Shown: positions 27,409 through 36,203, numbered from the stretch's first letter. The stretch is DNA of 64,000 nt from Roseateles oligotrophus (GCF_025717515.1 NZ_JAJIRN010000009.1:62001-126000); one strand, 5' to 3'. Numbers and translations: made by a program. The notes: generated by a model from the letters alone, not told the origin.

Positions 27409-28470
27409 TCATTGAGCGAAGAATCGTCTGCGTTCCTCGTTCGCCGGATGGCTTGAAAAAGCGATCGAGAGCTCGTCGTCAAGCCCCTGCATCTTTTCCA
27501 GGCGCTCGAAGAAGGGCAGCATCACCTTGGGTGAGATGCCCGCCTTGCGCAGCAGGCTGCGCGCATGCTCATCGGCCTGGCGCTCAAAGTCGCGTGAATA
27601 GGACTGTTGGGCCAGCAGCGCCGGCAGGCCCGCGAGCAGAGCCGAATAATCGCCGACGATGAGCCCCGCAAGGGCCGCAGCCATGCTGGCCTGAATCGTC
27701 ATGCGCAGGCCGTGCCGATGTCGCACATGGCCCAGCTCATGCGCCAGCACACCGAGCACGGCGTTTGGCTCGTCCGCCATCAGTTCGACCAAGGCGTCGG
27801 TCATGACAATGTCCCCGCCGGGCAGCGCAAACGCATTCGGCCCGAAGGCCTTGTTGGCCTGCCTGAAGTGCAGCCGGTAGGGCGCTTGCAGGTCCGCCGG
27901 CGAGGCCGCCAGCAGCCGCTCGAAGCGTTGACTCAGCTCTAGCTGCTTGGCCGCATCCAGCCGGCTGGCTTGCAACAAGTGGCGGTCGAAGTAGGCCAGC
28001 GCGCGGCCGCCCAGGTCTTGCTCCACGGCGGCCGGTAGCAGCGTCATCGTGGCCTGAGTGGCCAAGGGGATGCCCCAGCGCCAAGCCGAAGTCAACAGCG
28101 CGAGCAGCAAGAGCAAGCTCAGGCCGACCCGGCGCCAACTTTGCATCCAGCGCACCAGTGCCGAGTCAAGCAGGCCCGAGGACTGGGCCCAGCTATCCCA
28201 GGCCTGCGATTCGGCACAGCTGAGCAGGCCGCCATCGGGTAACTGCACTTGACGCTCGCCATGGCGCTGGCGCTCCGGCCATTGAATGGCCTTGCATGGG
28301 TATTGCCGCTGGCTCGGCGCGCCGTCATTGGCGGCCACCAAGACATGCAGCAGACCCTGCTCAAGCCAGATCTCGGCCGACTGCGCGCGCGCGCTGCGGC
28401 CATCGAAATAGACCAGGCGCAGGCGCGCGCTTGGCTCGTGCTGCAGGCTTGTCATGCCGCCCGAATTCAC
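27409..28470 (-). CDS. M48-family metallopeptidase, membrane-associated
   Basis: The protein has 353 residues. An N-terminal beta-rich region ('LRLVYFDGRSARAQSAEIWL') is followed by one membrane segment near 113-140 ('VGLSLLLLLALLTSAWRWGI'). The M48 domain contains zinc motif 'AHELGHVRHRHG' and downstream 'RDFERQADEHARSLLRKAGI' carrying the third ligand Glu and the conserved Asp. It should be an active zinc peptidase. A GTG start at 28470 overlaps the stop of the upstream DUF898 gene as GTGA; ATG 28455 (MTSLQ) is an alternative. The tight coupling suggests a joint role in envelope quality control, but the substrate is unknown. Confidence 0.88.
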   Translation of the reverse strand: MNSGGMTSLQHEPSARLRLVYFDGRSARAQSAEIWLEQGLLHVLVAANDGAPSQRQYPCKAIQWPERQRHGERQVQLPDGGLLSCAESQAWDSWAQSSGLLDSALVRWMQSWRRVGLSLLLLLALLTSAWRWGIPLATQATMTLLPAAVEQDLGGRALAYFDRHLLQASRLDAAKQLELSQRFERLLAASPADLQAPYRLHFRQANKAFGPNAFALPGGDIVMTDALVELMADEPNAVLGVLAHELGHVRHRHGLRMTIQASMAAALAGLIVGDYSALLAGLPALLAQQSYSRDFERQADEHARSLLRKAGISPKVMLPFFERLEKMQGLDDELSIAFSSHPANEERRRFFAQ

Positions 28471-29645
28471 AAGCCCATGTCGAAACCGAAGAAATCGCCG
28501 GCAGCTTCTCCGGCGGCATCGGCGTCGGCGACCATGCGATCGGCCACCCAGTCGTCCAGGTCTCCGCTCAGTGCAAGCCCCATCGCAGCAAGCCGCAGGC
28601 GGGCGGTGTTGATGGCGGCGAATGGCCGGTACAAGCCCAGGGTCAGCAAGGTCAACAGCCAGTTCTTGGCGGTCAGCCAGGCCAAGGCGCGAAACTTCAA
28701 GTGGCTGTCAAACTGCAAATGGGCGCTGCTTGTGCCACTCCAGACCAGGTTCTGCATCCGAGCGGTGAAATAGGGGCCGGCGATCATGAACATCAGCAAA
28801 TAGGCCAGGATCAGCAGCAGGCCCAGCAAACCAAAGACCACGGCCTTTGCCTCCGGCTTGGACTGCAGCGCGGGGATCAGCACCGCGCTCAGCATGCCGA
28901 TGAGGAACATCGGCAGCAGGGTGACCGACATGCCCTTCAGGCTCAGGCCGTAGAAGCGGCGGGTCGGCGTGCTGAGTTGGCTGCGTTGATTGGCGTAGAC
29001 ATAGGCGTCATGCTGGTATCGCTTGATGCGGGCGAGGCCCAGCGGAAGCAAAAGCAGCATCGCCAACAGGGGCAGACCGGTGCCGATGCCAAGCCATAGC
29101 GCTTGGTCACCGGCTTGCTCCTGCGCGCCCGGGCCGAAGGCGGCTTGGGCCAACAGCATGATGATGCTGGGCAAATAGACCGGCAACACCGCCTTGTAGG
29201 CCGAAGCCAACTCGCCTCGGAAACCCATCCGCAGGCCGCGCCAGCTGGTATTGCCCAGACGGAATTGCAGGCTGGCCCGCCAAAGCGCCGGCCAGACTGC
29301 GCAGAGCACGCCAAAAGCCACCAGGCCCGCCATCGGCGAGTAGCGGCCGGCCAGCGCGTAGGCGCCCATCAGCAGCAGCAAGAGCATGAAGCCACGGAAC
29401 ATATGCCAAGGATTGCCGTGAAAACTCAAGGCCTGCCCGTCGATGCGGGTGTTGGCGTAGAAGTAGCGCAGCCTGCGGGCCTTGGCGAAGGGCAGGTACA
29501 AGCCCAGCGTCAGCAGGCAAAGCAGCAAGTTGACGATCCAGATGCGAAAGTACTCGCTGCCGGAGCCGGTGAAGTTGATCGGCAGTTGCCGAGCCGGCGT
29601 GCTGCTGGCCGACGCGGCCACGGCCGCCTCTATGCTTTCGTGCAT
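28467..29645 (-). CDS. DUF898 / YjgN-family multi-pass membrane protein
   Basis: This 392-residue inner-membrane protein has at least seven hydrophobic segments. It carries duplicated DUF898-type motifs: 'FTGSGSEYFRIWIVNLLLCL' and 'GLYLPFAKARRLRYFYANTR' near the N-terminus, and the related 'LTLLTLGLYRPFAAINTARL' near the C-terminus. The family has no established biochemical function. It is the first gene of a two-gene operon with the M48 peptidase, joined by a GTGA overlap. The ribosome site AGGAAATT lies just upstream of ATG 29645. Confidence 0.88.
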   Translation of the reverse strand: MHESIEAAVAASASSTPARQLPINFTGSGSEYFRIWIVNLLLCLLTLGLYLPFAKARRLRYFYANTRIDGQALSFHGNPWHMFRGFMLLLLLMGAYALAGRYSPMAGLVAFGVLCAVWPALWRASLQFRLGNTSWRGLRMGFRGELASAYKAVLPVYLPSIIMLLAQAAFGPGAQEQAGDQALWLGIGTGLPLLAMLLLLPLGLARIKRYQHDAYVYANQRSQLSTPTRRFYGLSLKGMSVTLLPMFLIGMLSAVLIPALQSKPEAKAVVFGLLGLLLILAYLLMFMIAGPYFTARMQNLVWSGTSSAHLQFDSHLKFRALAWLTAKNWLLTLLTLGLYRPFAAINTARLRLAAMGLALSGDLDDWVADRMVADADAAGEAAGDFFGFDMGL

Positions 29646-29852
29646 GCGAATTTCCTCCTGATTTTTGTATCGTTATGCCGGCTATGCTGCCGGTCCGGTA
29701 TTTTCAGGCTTGAGCGCGCAATGTGTATCGGGATCATCCCGGCCGCCCTTTTAGGGGGTTCTATGCCTTAGAAAGCCGCACTTGTACAGTCTGGCGCACA
29801 ACATTGCCTTGGCTAGAATGAATTCAAACAGGACGACGTCAGCGCAGCACAT

Positions 29853-30482
29853 ATGAAACTTATCGGATCACTTACCAGCCCCTTCGTTCGCAAGGTGCGC
29901 ATCGTGATGGCCGAAAAAAAGCTCGACTACCAGCTGGTGCTGGAGGATGTCTGGAGCAGCGACGCCATTTTGAAGATGAATCCGCTCGGCAAGGTGCCTT
30001 GCCTGGTGATGGAAGGGCAGGACTCGATCACCGGCGCGGTGTTTGACTCGCGCGTGATCGTTGAATATGTGGACACGCTGTCGCCGGTCGGCAAGCTGAT
30101 TCCCGAGCGCGGCCGCGAGCGAACCGAGGTGAAGACCTGGGAAGCATTGGCCGACGGGGTGATGGACGCCGCCGTCCTGGCCTTGCTGGAAAACAAATTC
30201 GCCGGCCGCCCGCCCGAGCAGCGCTGCGAGGCTTGGGTGCAGCGTCAGCTGGACAAGGTTTCGGCCGCCTGCGCCGCGATGAACCAGGGTCTGGGCGACA
30301 AGGCCTGGTGCTGGGGCAATCATTTCTCGCTCGCCGATATTTCGGTCGGCTGCGCCTTGGGCTATGTGGACTTCCGCTTCCCGGCGATTGATTGGCGCGG
30401 CGCCAACCCGAACCTGGCCCGCCATTTCGAGAAGCTTGGCGCCCGCCAGAGCTTTATCGACACCGCGCCGCCGGCGGCCTGA
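29853..30482 (+). CDS. Glutathione S-transferase family protein (YibF-like)
   Basis: The 209-residue protein has an N-terminal thioredoxin-like GST domain ('MKLIGSLTSPFVRKVRIVMA', 'NPLGKVPCLVMEG', 'FDSRVIVEYVDTLSPVGKLI'). The 'V/FDS' motif is the glutathione-binding region, and Ser8/Ser9 could be the activating residue. An all-helical C-terminal domain follows ('FSLADISVGCALGYVDFRF'). There is no signal peptide, so it is cytoplasmic. A TAGAAT at 29814-29819 could be the -10 element but has no clear -35. A second, different GST gene follows 8 bp later, so the two form an operon. Confidence 0.88.
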   Translation: MKLIGSLTSPFVRKVRIVMAEKKLDYQLVLEDVWSSDAILKMNPLGKVPCLVMEGQDSITGAVFDSRVIVEYVDTLSPVGKLIPERGRERTEVKTWEALADGVMDAAVLALLENKFAGRPPEQRCEAWVQRQLDKVSAACAAMNQGLGDKAWCWGNHFSLADISVGCALGYVDFRFPAIDWRGANPNLARHFEKLGARQSFIDTAPPAA

Positions 30483-30490
30483 ACAGGGCT

Positions 30491-31102
30491 TTGCTGCCCC
30501 AGCTCTACTCCTTTCGCCGCTGCCCCTACGCGATGCGGGCGCGGCTGGCGCTGCGCTATGCCGGTATAGAGCTCGAGATCCACGAGGTTCAACTGCGCGC
30601 CAAGCCGCCAGAGCTGCTGCGCTTGTCACCCAAGGGCACCGTGCCGGTTCTGCTCTTGCCCAGTGGCGAATTGATCGAGCAAAGTGCCGACATCATCTTC
30701 TGGGCCTTGGCGCAGGCCGACCCGCAAGGCTGGCGCCGCCTTGAACTGGACGCCGAGGCCCTGCCTTGGCTGGCGCTCAACGACGGCCCGTTCAAGCGCT
30801 TGTTGGATTGTTATAAATACCCGGATCGTTACCCACAAACCACACAGACTCAATGGCGGGCCGAGGCCGAGGCCTTGATGCTGGCGCCGCTGGAGCAGCG
30901 CTTGGCGCGGCATGCCTATGTGCTGGGCCCAAACCCGAGTTGGTTGGATCTGGCCTTGCTGCCTTTTGTTCGCCAGTTTGCCGGCGTTGATGCGGCCTGG
31001 TTCGAGGCCGCGCCTTATCCGGCCTTGCGAGCTTGGCTGCAAGCCTGGCTGGGCAGTGACTTGTTCATCGACGTCATGCTCAAACCAGCGCAGGCGACTT
31101 GA
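30491..31102 (+). CDS. Glutathione S-transferase with glutaredoxin-like CPYA motif
   Basis: The N-terminal thioredoxin fold reads 'LPQLYSFRRCPYAMRARLAL', with a CPYA active site as in Cys-type (omega/beta-like) GSTs and SspA relatives. 'LSPKGTVPVLLLPSGELIEQ' and 'SADIIFWAL' give the glutathione-binding region, and the C-terminal helical domain ends 'AWLGSDLFIDVMLKPAQ'. The frame is open from 30392, but that would overlap the first GST gene by 91 bp. TTG 30491, with CAGGG 5 nt upstream and 8 nt after the previous stop, gives a normal N-terminus (203 aa). It is likely a glutathione-dependent thiol transferase; the substrate is unknown. Confidence 0.85.
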   Translation: MLPQLYSFRRCPYAMRARLALRYAGIELEIHEVQLRAKPPELLRLSPKGTVPVLLLPSGELIEQSADIIFWALAQADPQGWRRLELDAEALPWLALNDGPFKRLLDCYKYPDRYPQTTQTQWRAEAEALMLAPLEQRLARHAYVLGPNPSWLDLALLPFVRQFAGVDAAWFEAAPYPALRAWLQAWLGSDLFIDVMLKPAQAT

Positions 31103-31209
31103 GGCGAGCGGCACAACAAAGTTCCCGCTGCCATGACTTTGCGGCTGGGCGATTGCCATGCTGCACAATCGCCCGGCACCAATTGATCCATTGAACAAAG
31201 GAGCCCAGC

Positions 31210-33069
31210 ATGGGCGTGAAGAGCGTTTTTTCCGGCCTGTGGTGGGTGATCGCCAAGTTCTGGGCCTTGCTGGATGCCAGCCGGCGCGCCTTGTTGAATC
31301 TGCTTTTGCTGGCGCTGCTGGTGGCCTTGGTGAGCGGCTTGATGTCGCGCGGCCCGGCGCCGCTGAAGGACAAGACCACGCTGGTGCTGGATCTGCACGG
31401 CGCCCTGGTCGAGCAATTTTCGGGTTCGCCGCGTGATCAAGTCATGGCTCAATTGCGCGGCAATGCGCAGCGCCAGACAAGGCTGCGCGATGTGCTGGCA
31501 ACGCTGGACGCTGCCGCCCGCGACCCCAAGATTGGCACCGTCTTGCTGGATCTGGACGAGTTCGGCGGCGCCGGCATGTCCGGCCTGCACGAGGTGGCGG
31601 CGGCGCTGAATCGCTTCAAGACCAGCGGCAAGAAGATCGTTGCCTATGGCGACCACTTTGATCAGCGCGGCTACTTTCTGGCCGCGCAGGCCAGCGAGAT
31701 TTATCTGAACCCGATGGGCGCGGTGATGATCGAGGGCTTCGGCCGCTACCGCAATTACTACAAGGATGCGCTGGACCGCCTGGGCGTGTCGGCCAATGTC
31801 TTGCGCGTCGGCACCTACAAGAGTTTTGCCGAGCCCTATTTTGCCAATGCACCGTCCAAGGCTTCCCTGGAAGCGGAGGGTTACTTGTACGGCGAGTTGT
31901 GGACGGGCTATACGGATGCGGTCGAGAAGGCGCGCAAGCTGCCCAAGGGCGCGGTGGCTGGTCTCATCGAGAACCTGCCTGAAACCATGCTCGCCGTCGG
32001 CGGCGATACGGCCAAGCTGGCGCTGCAGGCCAAGCTGATCGACGGCGTCAAGACCCGCGACGAGGTGCGCGACTTGTTGATCGAGCGCGGCAGTAAAGAT
32101 GACAAGGGCAAGAGCTTCCGCCGCGTGTCCTTGGCCGAATACCAGGTGTTCTTGAAGCCCAAGGCAGAACATGGCCCGGCGGTCGGCATTGTGGTGGCCG
32201 AGGGCGAAATCGTTGATGGCAGCGCCGGCCCGGGCAAGGTCGGCGGCGATTCCACCGCCAAGCTTATCCGCCAAGCCCGCGAGGACGAGAACGTCAAGGC
32301 CTTGGTCTTGCGCGTCAACTCGCCGGGTGGCAGCGCGTTTGCGTCCGAAATCATCCGGCGCGAGCTGGAACTGACGCGCAAGGCCGGCAAACCGGTGGTG
32401 GTGTCGATGGGTGATGTGGCGGCCTCGGGCGGCTACTGGATCTCGATGTCCTCCGACGAAGTGACCGCCGAGGCCGGCACCATCACCGGCTCGATCGGCG
32501 TGTTCGGCATGTTGCCGACGGCCGACAAGCTGCTGGAGAAGTTGTCCATCAACACCGGCGGTCACACCACCACCTGGTTGGCCGGCGGCTACGACCCGCG
32601 CCGCCCGCTCGACCCGCGCCTGGCTTCGGTGGTGCAGTCGGGCATCAACCACATCTATGCCGATTTCACCGGCAAGGCCGCGGTGGCGCGCAAGAAGACG
32701 GTGGCCGAAATCGACGCCGTCGCGCAGGGCCGCGTCTGGACCGGTGCGCAAGCGCTGGAGCGCGGTTTGGTCGACCGGCTCGGCAGTTTGGATGACGCGA
32801 TCAAATCGGCGGCCGCCAAGGCCAAGCTTGGGCCCGATGCGCGGGTGAGTTATGTCGAGGGCGAGATGGGTCGCCTGGAGCGCTTGCTGTCCAGCCTGGA
32901 GGACGTGATGGCGCCGTCCATCGCCGCTGCCATTCGCGCGGAGTTGGGTTTGACTCTGCCCAAGGCCTTGCAGGAGGCGAGCGCCGACCTGGCTTTCGTG
33001 ACCGAGATGGGCGGCAGCGGCAAGAAACCTTTTGAGGCGGTCGTCCATTGCCTGTGTGCGGCGCCTTGA
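31210..33069 (+). CDS. sppA: Signal peptide peptidase SppA, 67K type
   Basis: The 619-residue inner-membrane peptidase (S49) degrades leftover signal peptides. The N-terminal membrane anchor is 'ALLNLLLLALLVALVSGLMS'. It has the duplicated ClpP-like fold of long SppA, with catalytic Lys in 'LRVGTYKSFAEPYF' and nucleophile Ser in 'SMGDVAASGGYWIS', matching the E. coli K209/S409 dyad. ATG 31210 is preceded by AAAGGAG. A G+C-rich palindrome at 33075-33096, just after the stop, may serve as its terminator. Confidence 0.95.
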   Translation: MGVKSVFSGLWWVIAKFWALLDASRRALLNLLLLALLVALVSGLMSRGPAPLKDKTTLVLDLHGALVEQFSGSPRDQVMAQLRGNAQRQTRLRDVLATLDAAARDPKIGTVLLDLDEFGGAGMSGLHEVAAALNRFKTSGKKIVAYGDHFDQRGYFLAAQASEIYLNPMGAVMIEGFGRYRNYYKDALDRLGVSANVLRVGTYKSFAEPYFANAPSKASLEAEGYLYGELWTGYTDAVEKARKLPKGAVAGLIENLPETMLAVGGDTAKLALQAKLIDGVKTRDEVRDLLIERGSKDDKGKSFRRVSLAEYQVFLKPKAEHGPAVGIVVAEGEIVDGSAGPGKVGGDSTAKLIRQAREDENVKALVLRVNSPGGSAFASEIIRRELELTRKAGKPVVVSMGDVAASGGYWISMSSDEVTAEAGTITGSIGVFGMLPTADKLLEKLSINTGGHTTTWLAGGYDPRRPLDPRLASVVQSGINHIYADFTGKAAVARKKTVAEIDAVAQGRVWTGAQALERGLVDRLGSLDDAIKSAAAKAKLGPDARVSYVEGEMGRLERLLSSLEDVMAPSIAAAIRAELGLTLPKALQEASADLAFVTEMGGSGKKPFEAVVHCLCAAP

Positions 33070-33074
33070 GATCG

Positions 33075-33096
33075 GAAGGGCGGCGCGCCGCCCTTC
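33075..33096. repeat. Perfect 22-bp palindrome between sppA and metX
   Basis: GAAGGGCGGCG/CGCCGCCCTTC is self-complementary over 22 bp and abuts the TATAAT at 33097. It could fold as a 9-bp stem with a CGCG loop and end sppA transcripts, although no T tract follows. It could also be an operator, because it covers the -35 position of the metX promoter. Confidence 0.6.
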
Positions 33097-33102
33097 TATA
33101 AT
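33097..33102 (+). promoter_or_regulatory. Probable -10 element of the metXW promoter
   Basis: A perfect TATAAT lies 9 bp before the first base of the SAM-II aptamer, a typical distance to a transcription start. No good TTGACA lies 16-18 bp upstream, because that position is inside the palindrome. Confidence 0.6.
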
Positions 33103-33110
33103 GCCGCACA

Positions 33111-33161
33111 GCGCCGATTTGTTCCAAATTGCGGGCGCTTAATAAATTCCGCTAAAGAGGG
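33111..33161 (+). ncRNA. SAM-II (SAM-alpha) riboswitch aptamer upstream of metX
   Basis: The sequence matches the SAM-II consensus in order: P1 5' strand GCGCC (33111-33115), GATTTG, then TTGC, P1 3' strand GGCGC (33134-33138), TTAATAAA, and the pseudoknot-closing GCTAAA (33151-33156) followed by GAGGGG. This class binds S-adenosylmethionine and controls methionine-synthesis genes, mostly in alphaproteobacteria. The position directly before metX agrees. The pattern was recognised by eye from the known class and not by a covariance search. Confidence 0.88.
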
Positions 33162-33168
33162 GCTCCGC

Positions 33169-33212
33169 AAACCGGCGTCCGCTTACTCTCAGCGGTGCCG
33201 GTTTTGTTTTTT
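33169..33212 (+). terminator. Riboswitch-controlled intrinsic terminator (attenuator) in the metX leader
   Basis: AAACCGGC (33169-33176) pairs with GCCGGTTT (33197-33204), and CCGCT (33179-33183) pairs with AGCGG (33191-33195). The loop is TACTCTC, and a T tract (TTTTGTTTTTT) runs to 33212. Bases 33175-33182 of the 5' arm can instead pair over 8 bp (one G-U) with 33131-33138 of the aptamer. The metX ribosome site AGGAGG follows at 33213-33218. Confidence 0.85.
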
Positions 33213-33228
33213 AGGAGGCCTTTCACTG

Positions 33229-34380
33229 ATGCCACATAGCGGTCAATTGGGCGACGTCAGCCCTCAGCGCATGGCGTTTGCGCAGCCCCTGCGCCTGCGC
33301 AGCGGGCTTGAGCTGCGCGACTACGAGATGGTCTACGAGACCTATGGCGAGCTGAACGCTGCACGCAGCAATGCGGTGCTGGTCTGCCATGCCTTGAATG
33401 CCAGCCACCATGTCGCCGGCACCTATGCCGGCCAGGACAAGAGCGAAGGCTGGTGGGACAACCTGATCGGGCCGGGCAAACCGCTGGACACCGACAAATT
33501 CTTCGTCATCGGCATCAACAACCTCGGCTCCTGCTTCGGCTCGACCGGCCCGCGCGACGTCAATCCGGCCACCGGCAAGGTCTACGGCGCCGACTTCCCC
33601 GTCGTCACCGTGCAGGATTGGGTCGATGCCCAGGCCCGCGTGCTTGACGAGTTAGGCATCACGCAGTTGGCGGCGGTCTTGGGCGGCTCGCTCGGCGGCA
33701 TGCAGGCCTTGGATTGGGCGCTGCGCTACCCCGAGCGCCTGCGCCACTGCATCGCGATTGCGACCGCACCGGCGCTGTCGGCGCAGAACATCGCCTTCAA
33801 CGAGGTGGCGCGGCGCGCCATCATCACCGACCCCGATTTCCACGGCGGCCATTACGCCGAACATGGCGCGATCCCGAAGCGCGGCCTGCGCGTGGCGCGG
33901 ATGATCGGTCACATCACCTATCTGTCGGACGACGCGATGGAGCAGAAATTCGGCCGCGAGATGCGGGCGGCCGAACTGGGCTACACGACCCAGGACATCG
34001 AGTTCCAGATCGAGAGCTATCTGCGCCACCAGGGCGACAAGTTCAGCGACTACTTTGACGCCAACACCTATCTCTTGATCACGCGGGCGCTCGATTATTT
34101 CGACCCGGCGCGTGAATTCGGCGGCGATCTCAGCCGCGCTTTTGCTAGCGCAAGCTGCAAATTCCTGCTGGCCAGCTTCACTACCGATTGGCGCTTTTCG
34201 CCGGCCCGCTCGCGCGAGATCGTCAAGGCCTTGCTGGACAACAAGCTCGATGTGTCTTATGCGGAGATCGATGCGCCGCACGGCCACGACGCCTTCTTGC
34301 TGGAAGACCCCCGCTATCACGGCGTCTTGCGCGCCTACTTCACACGCATCGCCGTTGAATCGGCAGGAGAGGCGGCATGA
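33229..34380 (+). CDS. metX: Homoserine O-acyltransferase (acetyltransferase)
   Basis: The enzyme acylates homoserine in methionine synthesis. The 383-residue alpha/beta hydrolase fold has '[15 protein letters not shown]', nucleophile Ser154 in '[17 protein letters not shown]', catalytic Asp and His in the C-terminal '[16 protein letters not shown]', and '[15 protein letters not shown]'. Acetyl- or succinyl-CoA specificity cannot be read with certainty by eye. The start ATG 33229 has AGGAGG 10 nt upstream. It is led by the SAM-II attenuator and coupled to metW by an ATGA overlap, so SAM should repress both. Confidence 0.95.
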   Translation: MPHSGQLGDVSPQRMAFAQPLRLRSGLELRDYEMVYETYGELNAARSNAVLVCHALNASHHVAGTYAGQDKSEGWWDNLIGPGKPLDTDKFFVIGINNLGSCFGSTGPRDVNPATGKVYGADFPVVTVQDWVDAQARVLDELGITQLAAVLGGSLGGMQALDWALRYPERLRHCIAIATAPALSAQNIAFNEVARRAIITDPDFHGGHYAEHGAIPKRGLRVARMIGHITYLSDDAMEQKFGREMRAAELGYTTQDIEFQIESYLRHQGDKFSDYFDANTYLLITRALDYFDPAREFGGDLSRAFASASCKFLLASFTTDWRFSPARSREIVKALLDNKLDVSYAEIDAPHGHDAFLLEDPRYHGVLRAYFTRIAVESAGEAA

Positions 34381-34958
34381 GCAGCGCTGTCATCGAACAA
34401 ATCGCGGCGCTGGTGCCGGTCGGCTCGCGCGTCCTGGACCTGGGTTGCGGCACCGGCGAACTGCTGGCCTATTTGCAAAAGCACAGAGGCTGCACCGGTT
34501 ACGGCGTCGAGCTGGATGATGCCAATCTGCTCGCCTGTGCGCAGCGCGGCGTCAATGTGATCCAGCTCAATCTGGAAGAGGGACTCGCCATTTTCGAGGA
34601 CCAGAGCTTCGATGTGGTCTTGCAGCTGGAGACCTTGCAGCATCTGCGCAATACCGAGGCGATGCTGCGCGAGACCGCGCGCGTCGGCCGCATCGGCATC
34701 GTCAGCTTCCCCAATTTCGCCCATTGGCCGAACCGCTTGCAAGTGGCCTTGGGGCGCATGCCGGTGACGCGGGTGCTGCCCTACGAGTGGTACAACACGC
34801 CGAACATCCGGGTCGGCACCTTTGCCGATTTCGAGGTGCTGGCGCACAAGAACCGGCTGCGCATCCTGGATAGCTTCGGCATTCAAAACGGGCAGGCGGT
34901 GCGCAGCTTCCCGAATCTTTTGGCCAGCATGGCGGTCTTCAAGTTCGACCGAGGCTAG
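34377..34958 (+). CDS. metW: MetW, methionine biosynthesis protein (class I methyltransferase fold)
   Basis: The 193-residue protein has the SAM-binding motif '[18 protein letters not shown]', then '[20 protein letters not shown]', '[20 protein letters not shown]', '[20 protein letters not shown]' and '[12 protein letters not shown]', all typical of MetW. In several bacteria MetW is required for, or activates, the MetX reaction. The ATG at 34377 overlaps the metX stop (ATGA), which implies translational coupling. The last 4 bp overlap the convergent ppk2 stop. Confidence 0.95.
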   Translation: MSSAVIEQIAALVPVGSRVLDLGCGTGELLAYLQKHRGCTGYGVELDDANLLACAQRGVNVIQLNLEEGLAIFEDQSFDVVLQLETLQHLRNTEAMLRETARVGRIGIVSFPNFAHWPNRLQVALGRMPVTRVLPYEWYNTPNIRVGTFADFEVLAHKNRLRILDSFGIQNGQAVRSFPNLLASMAVFKFDRG

Positions 34959-36136
34959 GCGCCTGCATTGCCTTTTGATTCACCCCGCTCATAAACCGAG
35001 TTAGCCCGGCCGACCAGCAGGGGGTCGAGCTGGCCGAGCTTGGCCAGGTCTTTGTTCGTATAGGGCAGTTGATGCAAGACATGGCGCATCGCGTTCAGGC
35101 GCGCGCGCTTCTTGCAGTCGGACTTGACGACGGTCCAGGGCGACTCGGCAATGTCGGTATGGAAGAACATCGCCTCCTTGGCCTTGGTGTAGCTGTCCCA
35201 TTTGTCCAGCGAGGCCAGGTCGATCGGCGACAGCTTCCATTGCTTGAGCGGATGCGCCTCGCGCTCCTTGAAGCGGCGGCGCTGCTCGGCTCGGCTGACC
35301 GAGAACCAGAGCTTGACCAGATGCACGCCGCTGCGCACCAGATTGCGCTCGAACTCGGGGGCCTGACGCATGAACTCGACGTACTCGTCATTGCTGCAAA
35401 AGCCCATCACCCGCTCGACGCCGGCGCGGTTGTACCAGCTGCGGTCAAACAGCACGATCTCGCCGGCCGTCGGCAGATGCTGCACATAGCGCTGGAAGTA
35501 CCACTGGCCGCGCTCCACGTCGCTGGGTTTTTCCAGCGCCACCACGCGCGCACCGCGCGGGTTCAGGTGTTCCATATAGCGCTTGATGGTGCCGCCCTTA
35601 CCGGCGGCGTCGCGGCCCTCGAACAAGATGATGACCTTCTGCCCGGTCGCCTTGACCCAGGCCTGCAGCTTCAGCAGCTCCACTTGCAGCTGGTATTTTT
35701 GCTGCTCATAGTTCTTGCGCGACATCAGGTTTTTATAGGGGTAGCCGCCGCGCCGCCAGTCGGCCGACAGCTCTTCGTCCGGGTGCGCGCCGTTCAGCGG
35801 CGTGGCGTGCAGCTCCTGCAGCAGCGCTTGACGCAGCGCGGCCGCATCGTCGGCGGAGGCGCCGGCCACTATCGCCTTGACGGACGAGGCCAGTGCATCC
35901 GGCCCGCCGTTGGCGACGATGTCCTTCAGGGCGGCCAACTCCCGGCCATGCGCCGCGCTCAGCGCTTCTTTGACGACTTGGCGGGCAATGCGCTTGCCGT
36001 CCAGCGTGCCGGCGGTGTCGCCGCTGCGGCTGCGGCGCGGCTTCTCGAGGGCCGCGGCCTTGGCTTTGACCTTGGCATTGCTGCGCGGTGTTGCTGACTT
36101 CTTGGTCGGGCTGGGTTTGGCTGGACTTGGGCTCAT
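34955..36136 (-). CDS. ppk2: Polyphosphate kinase 2
   Basis: The enzyme transfers phosphate between polyphosphate and nucleotides. The 393-residue protein has a Lys/Ala/Ser-rich disordered N-terminus (about 1-40) and a helical extension to about residue 115. The P-loop kinase core contains Walker A 'FEGRDAAGKGGTIKRYMEHL', 'GQWYFQRYVQHLPTAGEIVL', Walker B 'DRSWYNRAGVERVMGF' and lid 'EQRRRFKEREAHPLKQWKLS'. It is a single-domain PPK2. Whether it phosphorylates mainly NDP or NMP is not decided here. ATG 36136 is followed by a typical low-complexity leader. Confidence 0.93.
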   Translation of the reverse strand: MSPSPAKPSPTKKSATPRSNAKVKAKAAALEKPRRSRSGDTAGTLDGKRIARQVVKEALSAAHGRELAALKDIVANGGPDALASSVKAIVAGASADDAAALRQALLQELHATPLNGAHPDEELSADWRRGGYPYKNLMSRKNYEQQKYQLQVELLKLQAWVKATGQKVIILFEGRDAAGKGGTIKRYMEHLNPRGARVVALEKPSDVERGQWYFQRYVQHLPTAGEIVLFDRSWYNRAGVERVMGFCSNDEYVEFMRQAPEFERNLVRSGVHLVKLWFSVSRAEQRRRFKEREAHPLKQWKLSPIDLASLDKWDSYTKAKEAMFFHTDIAESPWTVVKSDCKKRARLNAMRHVLHQLPYTNKDLAKLGQLDPLLVGRANSVYERGESKGNAGA

Positions 36137-36203
36137 GGGCTTGAATCGGCTGTCATGAAAACGTCACGTTCGCACTTCACCCGCCATTTCATCTTGATCC
36201 AGC

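Noticed and set aside
31015-33048. 677-codon minus-strand frame opposite sppA
   Set aside because: Mirror frame of a GC-rich gene with no recognisable domain. sppA has intact catalytic residues.
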